From assembly GCA_002439805.1 (NCBI GenBank), contig DJPQ01000071.1, forward strand, positions 1 to 35,188: DNA of 35,188 nucleotides, read 5' to 3'. Source of the stretch: Bacteroidales bacterium UBA6408 (GTDB lineage Bacteria > Bacteroidota > Bacteroidia > Bacteroidales > UBA932). Positions within the stretch are counted from its first letter, which is position 1. The number at the start of each line of letters is the position of its first letter. The notes beneath the pieces were generated by a model, which was not told the DNA's origin, searched no databases, and saw only the letters and a list, made by a program, of their open reading frames with translations. This document shows, in pieces, positions 7,720-14,466 of this stretch. The translations under genes and the position numbers were made by a program.

Positions 7720-8517
7720 TTATTTGTTCTGATATTTAACCAAGATGTCCACGAGGCTGATGGAAGCATCCTCCATCTCGATGGTGCGCTTCTCAATCTG
7801 AGCGAGGATATAGTTGTAGAACACCTGAAGAATCATGGCAACGATCAAACCGCCGACGGTGGTGATGAGGGCGACCTTCATACCTCCCGCGACAATGTTA
7901 GGTGAGATGTCGCCGGCTGCCTGGATGGCGTCGAATGCCTCAATCATACCGAGCACCGTTCCCAAGAATCCGAGTGAAGGGGCAAGGGCGATGAAGAGTG
8001 AAATCCAGCTCAGGCCATTCTCCATAAGGCTCATCTGCACTGAACCATAGGAAACGACTGTCTTCTCGACAACCTCGATGCCCTGGTCCATGCGGAGGAA
8101 TCCCTGATAGAAGATGCTCGCCACCGGACCGCGGGTGTTGCGGCAAAGTTCCTTAGCGGCCTCTACGCCGCCCTCGTCAAGGGCTTTCTCGATGCCTTCG
8201 AGAAGTTTCTTGGTGTTGGTCTTTGAGAACGCGAGGTAAAGAATACGCTCGATTGCGATTGCAAGACCGAGGATAAGGCAGAGGATGATGGCGGCCATGA
8301 ACGCAGGACCTCCTTCAATGAATTTGGTCTTGAGAGCCTGGTGAAGAGGAACTTCTTCCTGGGCTGCAGTCAATTCAGCGAGAGAAGTCACCTCCTTGGG
8401 AGCTGCTGCGACCTCTTCGGTGGATGCAGCGTCAGCTGCCTGATCCTGAGCTGATGCGAACTGTGCAGAAAAGGCCATCAAGCCAATAGCTGCCAAAAAC
8501 ATTAAAACTTTTTTCAT
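7720..8517 (-). CDS. exbB: ExbB/TolQ/MotA-family proton channel protein
   Basis: ExbB forms the pentameric inner-membrane ring around ExbD. The 265-residue protein starts with a clear signal peptide (cleavage near FASAQ, residue 23) and an Ala/Glu-rich periplasmic stretch (about 24-55). Three membrane helices follow, at about 69-93, 170-195 and 212-238. LAPSLGFLGTVLGMIEAF and ALITTVGGLIVA are the conserved MotA_ExbB channel helices. It is the first gene of an operon exbB - membrane protein - exbD - exbD. The 208-base upstream region has no exact TAnnTTTG box that I could find. The tonB-like gene is elsewhere (1908-2636). Confidence 0.93.
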   Translation of the reverse strand: MKKVLMFLAAIGLMAFSAQFASAQDQAADAASTEEVAAAPKEVTSLAELTAAQEEVPLHQALKTKFIEGGPAFMAAIILCLILGLAIAIERILYLAFSKTNTKKLLEGIEKALDEGGVEAAKELCRNTRGPVASIFYQGFLRMDQGIEVVEKTVVSYGSVQMSLMENGLSWISLFIALAPSLGFLGTVLGMIEAFDAIQAAGDISPNIVAGGMKVALITTVGGLIVAMILQVFYNYILAQIEKRTIEMEDASISLVDILVKYQNK

Positions 8518-8694
8518 AACGTTTTTTGATAATTAGTACTATTAAATTGTTTGTTTTTCAATAATATGTCATTCCCTCAGTCCGGAATGCACAATCCCAC
8601 ATTGCCGAAACCTTAAAAATCGGTGCAATTTAGCAATAAAAAACCATACAAAAAAATATTTGCGGGGATATTTGTCCACGAAAAATTACAGAAA
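8518..8694. other. exbB upstream region
   Basis: The 208 bases between ansA and exbB are AT-rich and contain the ansA hairpin at the ansA end. Several T-runs occur on the minus strand (such as TTTTTTTG) but none matches TAnnTTTG exactly, so the exb promoter is not located. No reading frame of note was seen. Confidence 0.4.
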
Positions 8695-8707
8695 GCCTCC
8701 CGGAGGC
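8695..8707 (-). terminator. Probable terminator of the dprA-tatD-ansA group
   Basis: GCCTCC and GGAGGC form a short GC-rich hairpin with almost no loop. On the minus strand it is followed by a T-rich stretch (TTTCTGTAATTTTT). It lies about 20 bases beyond the asparaginase stop codon. The tight loop makes this a moderate call. Confidence 0.5.
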
Positions 8708-8725
8708 GTCTCGGCCGCCGCACGG

Positions 8726-9772
8726 TCAGACGGTAATCTCACCTCTGAGACTCCTCTCGAGTTCCCTTTCCACCCCCGCGTTGTCCGGGTGCTCGCCCAG
8801 AAGCACGAACAATTTGGCCAGAGCGCTCTCAGTCGTGCTGTCGTAGCCGTTGAGCACCCCTGCCCTCTTCAGGCATTTCCCGGTAGCGTATATGTCCATA
8901 TTGACGGAGCCTGACGGGCACTGGGTGACGTTCAGAAGAATCTTGCCCATGTCATGGGCCTCCCGCACGAGCGACATAAACCATTCCGCCGACGGGGCGT
9001 TCCCGGAGCCATAGGTCTCCATCACGACGGCACGGGTGCCGACTCCGCACAGGATGTTCCGCACGACCTCGGCGGTCATTCCGGGATGAATCTTCAGGAT
9101 GGAAACCCGCGTGTCGAGCCTCTTGTGAAACACCGGCGGCCTGTTCCAGTCCTGCGGCTTGAGGATGAGAGACAAGTTATAGCGTATGCTGATTCCTGCC
9201 TCGGCAAGAGGCGGGATGTTCTCGCTGCTGAACGCCTTGAAGTCGTCCGAGCTCATCTTGGTCGTGCGGTTGCCGCGCATGAGCAGGTTGTCGAAACAGA
9301 TGCAGACTTCCGGGACGACGGCGTGCCCGTCGGAATCCTTCGCGGAGGCAATCTCCACGGCGGAAATCAGGTTCTCCTTGCCGTCGGTGCGCGGCATACC
9401 GATGGGGAGCTGGCTGCCGGTGAAGACCACGGGCTTCGTCAGTCCCTCTATCATGAAGCTCACTGCCGAGGCGGAATAGGACATGGTGTCCGTCCCGTGG
9501 AGCACCACAAAGCCGTCATAATCCTCATACCTGCTCTCAATCAGACTGACGAGCGTCAGCCACATCGAAGGCTCCACGTCGGAGGAGTCTATTATCGGGC
9601 TGAACGAGTAGGAATCTATGCGGCAGGCGAACTTCGCGAGTTCAGGCACCTCGTCCAGAATCTGGCTGAAATTGAACGGCTTGAGCGTACCGTCGGCCGG
9701 ATCGGACTTCATGCCTATGGTTCCGCCGGTATATATAATGAGTATCGACGACTTATGATTCCATGTTTTCAT
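8726..9772 (-). CDS. ansA: Type I L-asparaginase
   Basis: The enzyme hydrolyses asparagine to aspartate and ammonia. The 348 residues lack a signal peptide, which suits the cytoplasmic type I form. YTGGTIG (14-20) carries the nucleophilic Thr15, and HGTDTM (92-97) carries the second Thr-Asp pair of the active site. FTGSQLPIG and the region around KENL supply further family positions, including the catalytic Lys further on. The start codon overlaps the tatD stop by four bases (ATGA at 9769-9772), so the two are translationally coupled. A short hairpin follows the gene. Confidence 0.94.
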   Translation of the reverse strand: MKTWNHKSSILIIYTGGTIGMKSDPADGTLKPFNFSQILDEVPELAKFACRIDSYSFSPIIDSSDVEPSMWLTLVSLIESRYEDYDGFVVLHGTDTMSYSASAVSFMIEGLTKPVVFTGSQLPIGMPRTDGKENLISAVEIASAKDSDGHAVVPEVCICFDNLLMRGNRTTKMSSDDFKAFSSENIPPLAEAGISIRYNLSLILKPQDWNRPPVFHKRLDTRVSILKIHPGMTAEVVRNILCGVGTRAVVMETYGSGNAPSAEWFMSLVREAHDMGKILLNVTQCPSGSVNMDIYATGKCLKRAGVLNGYDSTTESALAKLFVLLGEHPDNAGVERELERSLRGEITV

Positions 9773-10539
9773 ATTCCAAAAAGTTTTTCCGCGTTCATCG
9801 TCGTAACTGAGGCGACTTCATCTATGGAGATTCCCCTCAGTTCCGCGAGTTTTCCTGCGATGACCGGGATATACGAGCTTTCGTTCCGCTTTCCGCGATA
9901 TGGCGCCGGCGTAAGATAGGGCGCGTCCGTTTCGAGGACGATGCTTTCGAGCGGAATGGACTTCACAGTCTCGGCTATCGAGGCGTTCTTGAATGTCAGC
10001 ACGCCGCCGATGCCCACCGACCAGTCCCCGTAACGTTCAAGTTCCCGGAAAGTCTCCGCACTGCCGCTGTAGGCATGGAAAACGCCCCGCAGTCCCCTGC
10101 CCCTGAAATCGTCGAGGACACGAAGAATGTGCGCCGTGGCCTCACGGTTATGGATTATGACGGGAAGATTCAGTTCGAGGGCGAGTTCCAGCTGGGAGCG
10201 GAAAACCTCAATCTGGACGGAGAGATTGTCGCTGCGCCAGTGCAGGTCAAGCCCTATTTCCCCGACGGCGACAATTTCCCTGCCGATGAATCCGCGCAGC
10301 AGGTCAAGTTCCTCCCGCCAGTTCTCCCCGAATTCCGTAGGGTGAAGGCCGAGGCACGGGAAAGCGACCCCGGGAAACTCGCCGCACAGGGCAAACATAG
10401 CCTCGCGCACGGAACTGTCCGTGTCCGGCATCACTATCTTGGTGACGCCCGCCGCGACGGCCCGGCGCACCGCACCGCCGCCGTCCCCCTCGTATGCCGC
10501 ATCATAGAGATGCGAATGTGTGTCGATAAAGTTCAGCAT
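9769..10539 (-). CDS. TatD-family metal-dependent hydrolase (DNase)
   Basis: TatD proteins are TIM-barrel metallohydrolases with 3'-5' exonuclease activity. The 256-residue protein starts MLNFIDTHSHLYD, giving the first metal ligands His8 and His10. VAVGEIGLDLH, PVIIHNREA and VLETDAPYLTP supply the other metal-binding and catalytic positions. The ATG at 10539 was chosen because it places the DTHSH motif at the usual distance from the N-terminus. An upstream in-frame TTG at 10551 lies inside a TAAATTTG promoter box, so it cannot be transcribed from that promoter. Asparaginase follows with a 4-base overlap. Confidence 0.93.
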   Translation of the reverse strand: MLNFIDTHSHLYDAAYEGDGGGAVRRAVAAGVTKIVMPDTDSSVREAMFALCGEFPGVAFPCLGLHPTEFGENWREELDLLRGFIGREIVAVGEIGLDLHWRSDNLSVQIEVFRSQLELALELNLPVIIHNREATAHILRVLDDFRGRGLRGVFHAYSGSAETFRELERYGDWSVGIGGVLTFKNASIAETVKSIPLESIVLETDAPYLTPAPYRGKRNESSYIPVIAGKLAELRGISIDEVASVTTMNAEKLFGI

Positions 10540-10548
10540 AATTGCCGG

Positions 10549-10556
10549 CAAATTTA
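10549..10556 (-). promoter_or_regulatory. -7 box in front of tatD
   Basis: TAAATTTG on the minus strand is an exact TAnnTTTG match ending ten bases before the ATG at 10539. The predicted leader is only a few bases. No -33 TTTG is visible at the right distance. Confidence 0.5.
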
Positions 10557-10632
10557 CGAATCTGTTTCGAGAAGCCGCCCTATAATCCGTTTAAATTTTC
10601 CTGAATTCCACAAAACCGGTCATCAGTTTCTG

Positions 10633-11850
10633 TCAGGCCCTTATCGTGCAGCGGCGCAGCAGGTCTATGCTGATAATCCCGTCACTCTCAAGAAGTGAGG
10701 TCAGCTCTGACACATTCCTGTACGGCAATCCAGTCTCGGAGCACAGGGAGTCAATGTCTATTCCGCGCCTGGCCCTGATTTTCAGGAGTATGTCGGCCAT
10801 CGCGGAAATCTTCTCGTCAGGAAGAATCTTAGAATAACGGAGGTCTATCCTGCTTCGGAAGTCACCCGTCCTCATATCCGCCGAAGAATCCGGCGCCGTT
10901 TCCCCGCCGGAGGCGGCGTCTCCCGCCGTCCGGGACTTTTTCTCAGCGCGGAGTCCGAGCCGCGAGACAAGGTCGGCGGGAGACTCGATTATTTCCGCGA
11001 CCCCCTCCCTTATAAGATGGTTGCAGCCCTGCGAGCGGATGTCGTCTCCCCGCCCTGGCAGCGCGTACACCGACCTGTCGTAGGAGAATGCCAGACGGCA
11101 GGTTATCATCCCGCCGCCCTTCACCGCCGACTCAACGAGAACCACGCTGTCGCTCAGCCCGGCGATTATCCGGTTGCGGCGGATGAAGTTCACGGCAACA
11201 GGAGCGGTCCCGGGAGGATAGTCCGTAACAAGCGCACATCCGGGAAGCCTTGCAAGCCGCTCGGCGAAGTCCCGGTGACGGGAAGGATAGACGGAGTCCG
11301 GGCCGGTCGCCATAACGGCCACGGTAGGCAGTCCGAGCTCCACGGCTGACCTGTGCGCGATGATGTCCGTCCCATATGCCAGACCGCTCACGATGCTCGG
11401 AGCGGCGCCGGATTCCGCCATCGCCCGGATCATGTCCCTGCACCACTGCTCTCCGTAAGGGGTGATTTCACGCGTCCCGACTACGGCCACATAATGCCCT
11501 CCCCCGAAAATCCCCGACGGAGGGCTGCCGCTGCAGACGAATATCCCGACGGGGGCATCCTCGCAGTGTCTGAGCCGCTCCGGATAATCATCGGAGGTCA
11601 TCCCGATGAAATTTACGCCCGCCTCCCGCATATCCCTGAGCACCGACTCGGCCCTGTCGAGCTCCTCGCCGCAGATTCTGCCCCGGTACTTGCTGAAAGG
11701 GCCGAACACGCTGTCCTTATCGCTCTCCGTCATCGCAAACACCGCAGCCGCACTCCCGAGGCTCTCCATAAGCGCGCCGGCCACTCTCGGCTCATATCCG
11801 AAAATCGTGTTCAACGCGCAGAGGCAGACCGTTTCATAGTTGCTTTCCAT
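10633..11850 (-). CDS. dprA: DNA processing protein DprA
   Basis: DprA (Smf) binds incoming single-stranded DNA and loads RecA during transformation or recombination. The 405-residue protein has an N-terminal helical region (about 1-100) and a Rossmann-like DprA domain from about 110, with VAVVGTREITPYG, SGLAYGTDIIAHR, GPDSVYPSRHRD and FIRRNRIIAGLSD. There is a C-terminal winged-helix-like domain (about 340-405, LLKIRARRGIDIDSLCSETGL). The frame stays open upstream to 12021, but the family N-terminus (MESNYETVCL) and a promoter box at 11879-11886 set the start at 11850. The tatD gene follows after 93 bases with its own -7 box. Confidence 0.94.
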   Translation of the reverse strand: MESNYETVCLCALNTIFGYEPRVAGALMESLGSAAAVFAMTESDKDSVFGPFSKYRGRICGEELDRAESVLRDMREAGVNFIGMTSDDYPERLRHCEDAPVGIFVCSGSPPSGIFGGGHYVAVVGTREITPYGEQWCRDMIRAMAESGAAPSIVSGLAYGTDIIAHRSAVELGLPTVAVMATGPDSVYPSRHRDFAERLARLPGCALVTDYPPGTAPVAVNFIRRNRIIAGLSDSVVLVESAVKGGGMITCRLAFSYDRSVYALPGRGDDIRSQGCNHLIREGVAEIIESPADLVSRLGLRAEKKSRTAGDAASGGETAPDSSADMRTGDFRSRIDLRYSKILPDEKISAMADILLKIRARRGIDIDSLCSETGLPYRNVSELTSLLESDGIISIDLLRRCTIRA

Positions 11851-11878
11851 TTTTCTCAGTTCCGCAAAATCGTTTCTG

Positions 11879-11886
11879 CAAATGTA
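11879..11886 (-). promoter_or_regulatory. dprA -7 box
   Basis: TACATTTG on the minus strand is an exact TAnnTTTG match 28 bases upstream of the chosen start codon. It supports the ATG at 11850 over the longer open frame. Confidence 0.6.
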
Positions 11887-11892
11887 GGCCGA

Positions 11893-11938
11893 ACAAAAAG
11901 AAAAAACCGCCGATTCGAAGATTTCAATCGACGATTTT
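11893..11938 (-). terminator. queA terminator
   Basis: On the minus strand CGTCGATT (revcomp of 11926-11933) pairs with AATCGGCG (revcomp of 11908-11915), an 8-bp stem with one G-U pair and a 10-base loop. TTTTTTCTTTTTG follows. It lies about 100 bases after the queA stop codon. Confidence 0.75.
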
Positions 11939-12036
11939 TCTTTTTTTATGTGTTCTATAAAATTTTTTTGACGTTTTTCACGAAATTGAAACAGCCGGCG
12001 ACATCCGCAACCGGAAGGCACTCCCCGACAAGAGTG

Positions 12037-13086
12037 TCAGACAATCAGCAGCGCGTCACCGTAAGGTCCGAACTTGTAGCCCTCGTCAAGCGCGACCTTA
12101 TAGGCGTGCATAACCTTCTCATAGCCACCGAACGCGGCCACAGACATCAGCATGGTCGATTCAGGAAGATGGAAATTGGAGACAATCGAATCGGGAACGG
12201 CAAAGCGGTAAGGCGGAAATATGAACTTGTTGGTCCACCCGTCATACGGCTTCACCTCATCATTCGTGGTCACGAAAGTCTCAAGCCCGCGCATCACCGT
12301 GATTCCGACGGCAAGCACCCTGTGTCCGTTCCTCTTCGCGGTGTTTATCACCTCGGCGGCTTCGGGAGTGATGATAAGCCTCTCGGAATCCATCTTATGC
12401 TTGGAAAGGTCCTCGACATCGACGGAGCGGAAATGGCCGATTCCCATATGCAGGGTTATGAACGTCTTGTTTATATCCTTGAGTATCATTCTGTTGAGCA
12501 GTTCTCGGCTGAAATGCAGCCCCGCCGCAGGAGCGCACACGGCTCCTTCCTCGGTGGCGAAGATGGTCTGGTAGTTCTCCGCGTCCTCCTTTGTCACCGC
12601 CGGCTTCACCCACTTCGGAACCGGAGTCTCTCCGAGGGAGAAAAGAGCCTCCTTGAACTCGTCGTATCCGCCGTCATAGAGAAAGCGGAGAGTCCTTCCG
12701 CGCGACGTCGTGTTGTCAATGACCTCGGCCACGAGGCTCTCGTCGTCCCCGAAATAGAGCTTGTTGCCTATCCTTATCTTACGGGCAGGGTCGACAATGA
12801 CATCCCACAGGCGCTGCTCACGGTTAAGCTCGCGGAGGAGAAAGACCTCAATCTCCGCACCGGTCTTCTCCTTCTTGCCGTAGAGCCTCGCCGGAAACAC
12901 CTTTGTGTTGTTAAGGACAAAGACGTCGCCCTTTCCGAAATAGTCGATTATATCCTTGAAAATCCTGTGTTCTATTTCCCCGCTGTCCTTATGGAGTACC
13001 ATCAGACGGCACTCGTCACGCCATACAGGCGGCTCGGACGCAATCCTGTCAGCCGGAAGGCTGAAATTAAACTGTGAAAGCTTCAT
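12037..13086 (-). CDS. queA: S-adenosylmethionine:tRNA ribosyltransferase-isomerase QueA
   Basis: QueA transfers and rearranges the ribosyl group of SAM onto preQ1 in tRNA to form epoxyqueuosine at position 34. The 349 residues match the family length. Conserved stretches include DVFVLNNTKVFPARL (about 54-68), EGAVCAPAAGLHFS (about 180-193), LHMGIGHFRSV (about 213-223), and the C-terminal SNFHLPESTMLMSVAAFGG. The gene stands 161 bases downstream of the Nudix gene. Only an imperfect promoter box (GATTTTTG, minus strand) was seen upstream. I looked for a preQ1 riboswitch and did not find one. Confidence 0.97.
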   Translation of the reverse strand: MKLSQFNFSLPADRIASEPPVWRDECRLMVLHKDSGEIEHRIFKDIIDYFGKGDVFVLNNTKVFPARLYGKKEKTGAEIEVFLLRELNREQRLWDVIVDPARKIRIGNKLYFGDDESLVAEVIDNTTSRGRTLRFLYDGGYDEFKEALFSLGETPVPKWVKPAVTKEDAENYQTIFATEEGAVCAPAAGLHFSRELLNRMILKDINKTFITLHMGIGHFRSVDVEDLSKHKMDSERLIITPEAAEVINTAKRNGHRVLAVGITVMRGLETFVTTNDEVKPYDGWTNKFIFPPYRFAVPDSIVSNFHLPESTMLMSVAAFGGYEKVMHAYKVALDEGYKFGPYGDALLIV

Positions 13087-13247
13087 ATAATAACATTACT
13101 TTTATTTCCTGTCGCAGGCACGCACTTCTTTCCGTGCAAGTAATGTGTTATACGATATTTTTCCGATTTTGTTTCACTATTTCTCAAAAATCGAGACTTT
13201 TTTTTGAGGTTAGGTAAAAGACACCTGAAGAAAGGGGACACCGCTTT

Positions 13248-13865
13248 TTAGGCGCCCCGCTCTCTAAAGACTTCAATGATTGATGGAAAGGTGTTCTGAA
13301 GATATGCAGGCAGCGACGAACGCGGGACCCATGCCGCCTTGGAAATGTCCTCCTCGCGCTGCGGAGTGAGTTCCGTCGGGTCATTGTAGAGCATATCAAA
13401 CCACCACGTGTGCTTGAGATGCCACATCCCGTTGCGACGGTAACAATGATCCGTAACACATATCAGTTCCCTGAGAATCAGCTGGTTCACACCAGTCTCT
13501 TCCTGCACCTCGCGCAGAGCGCAGGTCTGTATGGTCTCGCCGGCCTCCTGATGTCCCTTGGGCAGGTCCCACATTCCGTTGCGGTTAATCAGCAGATAGT
13601 CCCCGCGACGGTTCGAGACAAGTCCTCCGCCGGCGCAGACCTGGACAAATTCGGCGCATATCTTCTGATAGGTCTGCTCTACGTTCGGGGTCGGGATATA
13701 GACCCTCTGAAGCGAGTCAGATTTCTCGAACATATTGATGAGGTCATGTATGCCGAACCTGTCCGCCAGCAGAAAGACCACCGCGTTCGGGTCCGAGAGG
13801 GCGGGTTCCGTCGGCGGGCATATTATGACGCATCGCCTTTCAAAGTATATCCTGTGCATTTCCAT
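13248..13865 (-). CDS. Nudix hydrolase family protein
   Basis: Nudix enzymes hydrolyse nucleoside diphosphates linked to other groups. The 205-residue protein has an N-terminal region of about 75 residues without a recognised motif. The Nudix fold follows, with the full box at residues 104-126 (G-x5-E-x7-REVQEETGV). The surrounding GMWDLPKGH is typical of the MutT/Ap4A-type group, but the substrate is not readable. A minus-strand promoter lies at 13954-13984, giving a leader of about 80 bases that overlaps the promoter of the divergent START-like gene. A weak GC-rich hairpin overlaps the stop codon. Confidence 0.85.
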   Translation of the reverse strand: MEMHRIYFERRCVIICPPTEPALSDPNAVVFLLADRFGIHDLINMFEKSDSLQRVYIPTPNVEQTYQKICAEFVQVCAGGGLVSNRRGDYLLINRNGMWDLPKGHQEAGETIQTCALREVQEETGVNQLILRELICVTDHCYRRNGMWHLKHTWWFDMLYNDPTELTPQREEDISKAAWVPRSSLPAYLQNTFPSIIEVFRERGA

Positions 13866-13909
13866 CGTTCCGCAGTCCGCATCACGGCGGGCAATTCCGA
13901 AAGTTTTTA

Positions 13910-13917
13910 TAAATTTG
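13910..13917 (+). promoter_or_regulatory. -7 box for the START-like / RNA methyltransferase pair
   Basis: TAAATTTG is an exact TAnnTTTG match on the plus strand, about 95 bases upstream of the ATG at 14012. No -33 TTTG was seen. It faces the Nudix promoter at 13954-13984. Confidence 0.45.
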
Positions 13918-13953
13918 CAGTCTTATGCAATGCGCATATCGTGCAACGGAGCA

Positions 13954-13984
13954 CAAAGATAAGGTTTTCCGACGGACACGACAA
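13954..13984 (-). promoter_or_regulatory. Nudix gene promoter
   Basis: TATCTTTG (13954-13961) on the minus strand is an exact -7 match, with TTG at 13982-13984 after a 20-base spacer. It transcribes left toward the Nudix gene. Confidence 0.6.
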
Positions 13985-14011
13985 CATTCCAACAAATAAA
14001 AAACAAGTGCA

Positions 14012-14455
14012 ATGGCAACTTACAGCAGCAAGAAAGGAACGGTGGCAAAGGCCCCGTATGAACTTTATATGGCGCTGACAGACCTGAGGAACATCGCGAA
14101 CATAATTCCTCAGGACAAGAGGGAGGGGGTGACGGCCGACTGTGACAGCATTCACGCGAAGGTGCAGGGATTCGACATAGGCGTGAGAATCATAGAGAGG
14201 ACTCCCTATTCGCGGCTTGTCCTCAAGGACGACGGGGCGCCGTTCGCTTTCACCGTCAGGATCAATTTCGAGCCGGCTGTCTCCGCTTCACAGACTGTCT
14301 TCAGCATTGACGTGGATGCAGACCTGAACTTTATGATGAAGACCCTGCTCGGCTCAAAAATCAAGTCCGCGCTCGACAAGGTCGTTGACGGTCTCGTCGA
14401 TGCTTCCAACGGCAAGATGCCGGAGGGATTCGACGCAGCGAAGTTCGGGCTCTGA
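14012..14455 (+). CDS. START/SRPBCC-like small protein
   Basis: The 147-residue protein reads as a helix-grip (SRPBCC) fold. It has an N-terminal strand, then YELYMALTDLRNIANIIP, a pattern seen in polyketide cyclase/START-like proteins. Alternating strands follow (VQGFDIGVRIIERTPYSRLVLK) and a long C-terminal helix (GSKIKSALDKVVDGLVDA) would close the pocket. The family binds hydrophobic ligands; no ligand or enzyme activity can be assigned here. It lies 11 bases upstream of the RNA methyltransferase gene and is surely co-transcribed. No Shine-Dalgarno site is visible. Confidence 0.7.
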   Translation: MATYSSKKGTVAKAPYELYMALTDLRNIANIIPQDKREGVTADCDSIHAKVQGFDIGVRIIERTPYSRLVLKDDGAPFAFTVRINFEPAVSASQTVFSIDVDADLNFMMKTLLGSKIKSALDKVVDGLVDASNGKMPEGFDAAKFGL

Positions 14456-14466
14456 TTCCGGAAGTG

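Noticed and set aside
11851..12021. N-terminal extension of dprA
   Set aside because: The frame stays open, but the extension is unlike DprA, includes the AT-rich queA terminator hairpin and lies upstream of the dprA promoter box.
11353..13077. 574-codon open frame on the plus strand
   Set aside because: It is antisense to dprA and queA, both certain; its composition is that of a shadow frame in GC-rich DNA.
13087..13247. preQ1 riboswitch before queA
   Set aside because: A 5-bp GCACG/CGTGC hairpin is present on the minus strand, but the conserved pseudoknot tail of preQ1 motifs was not found.
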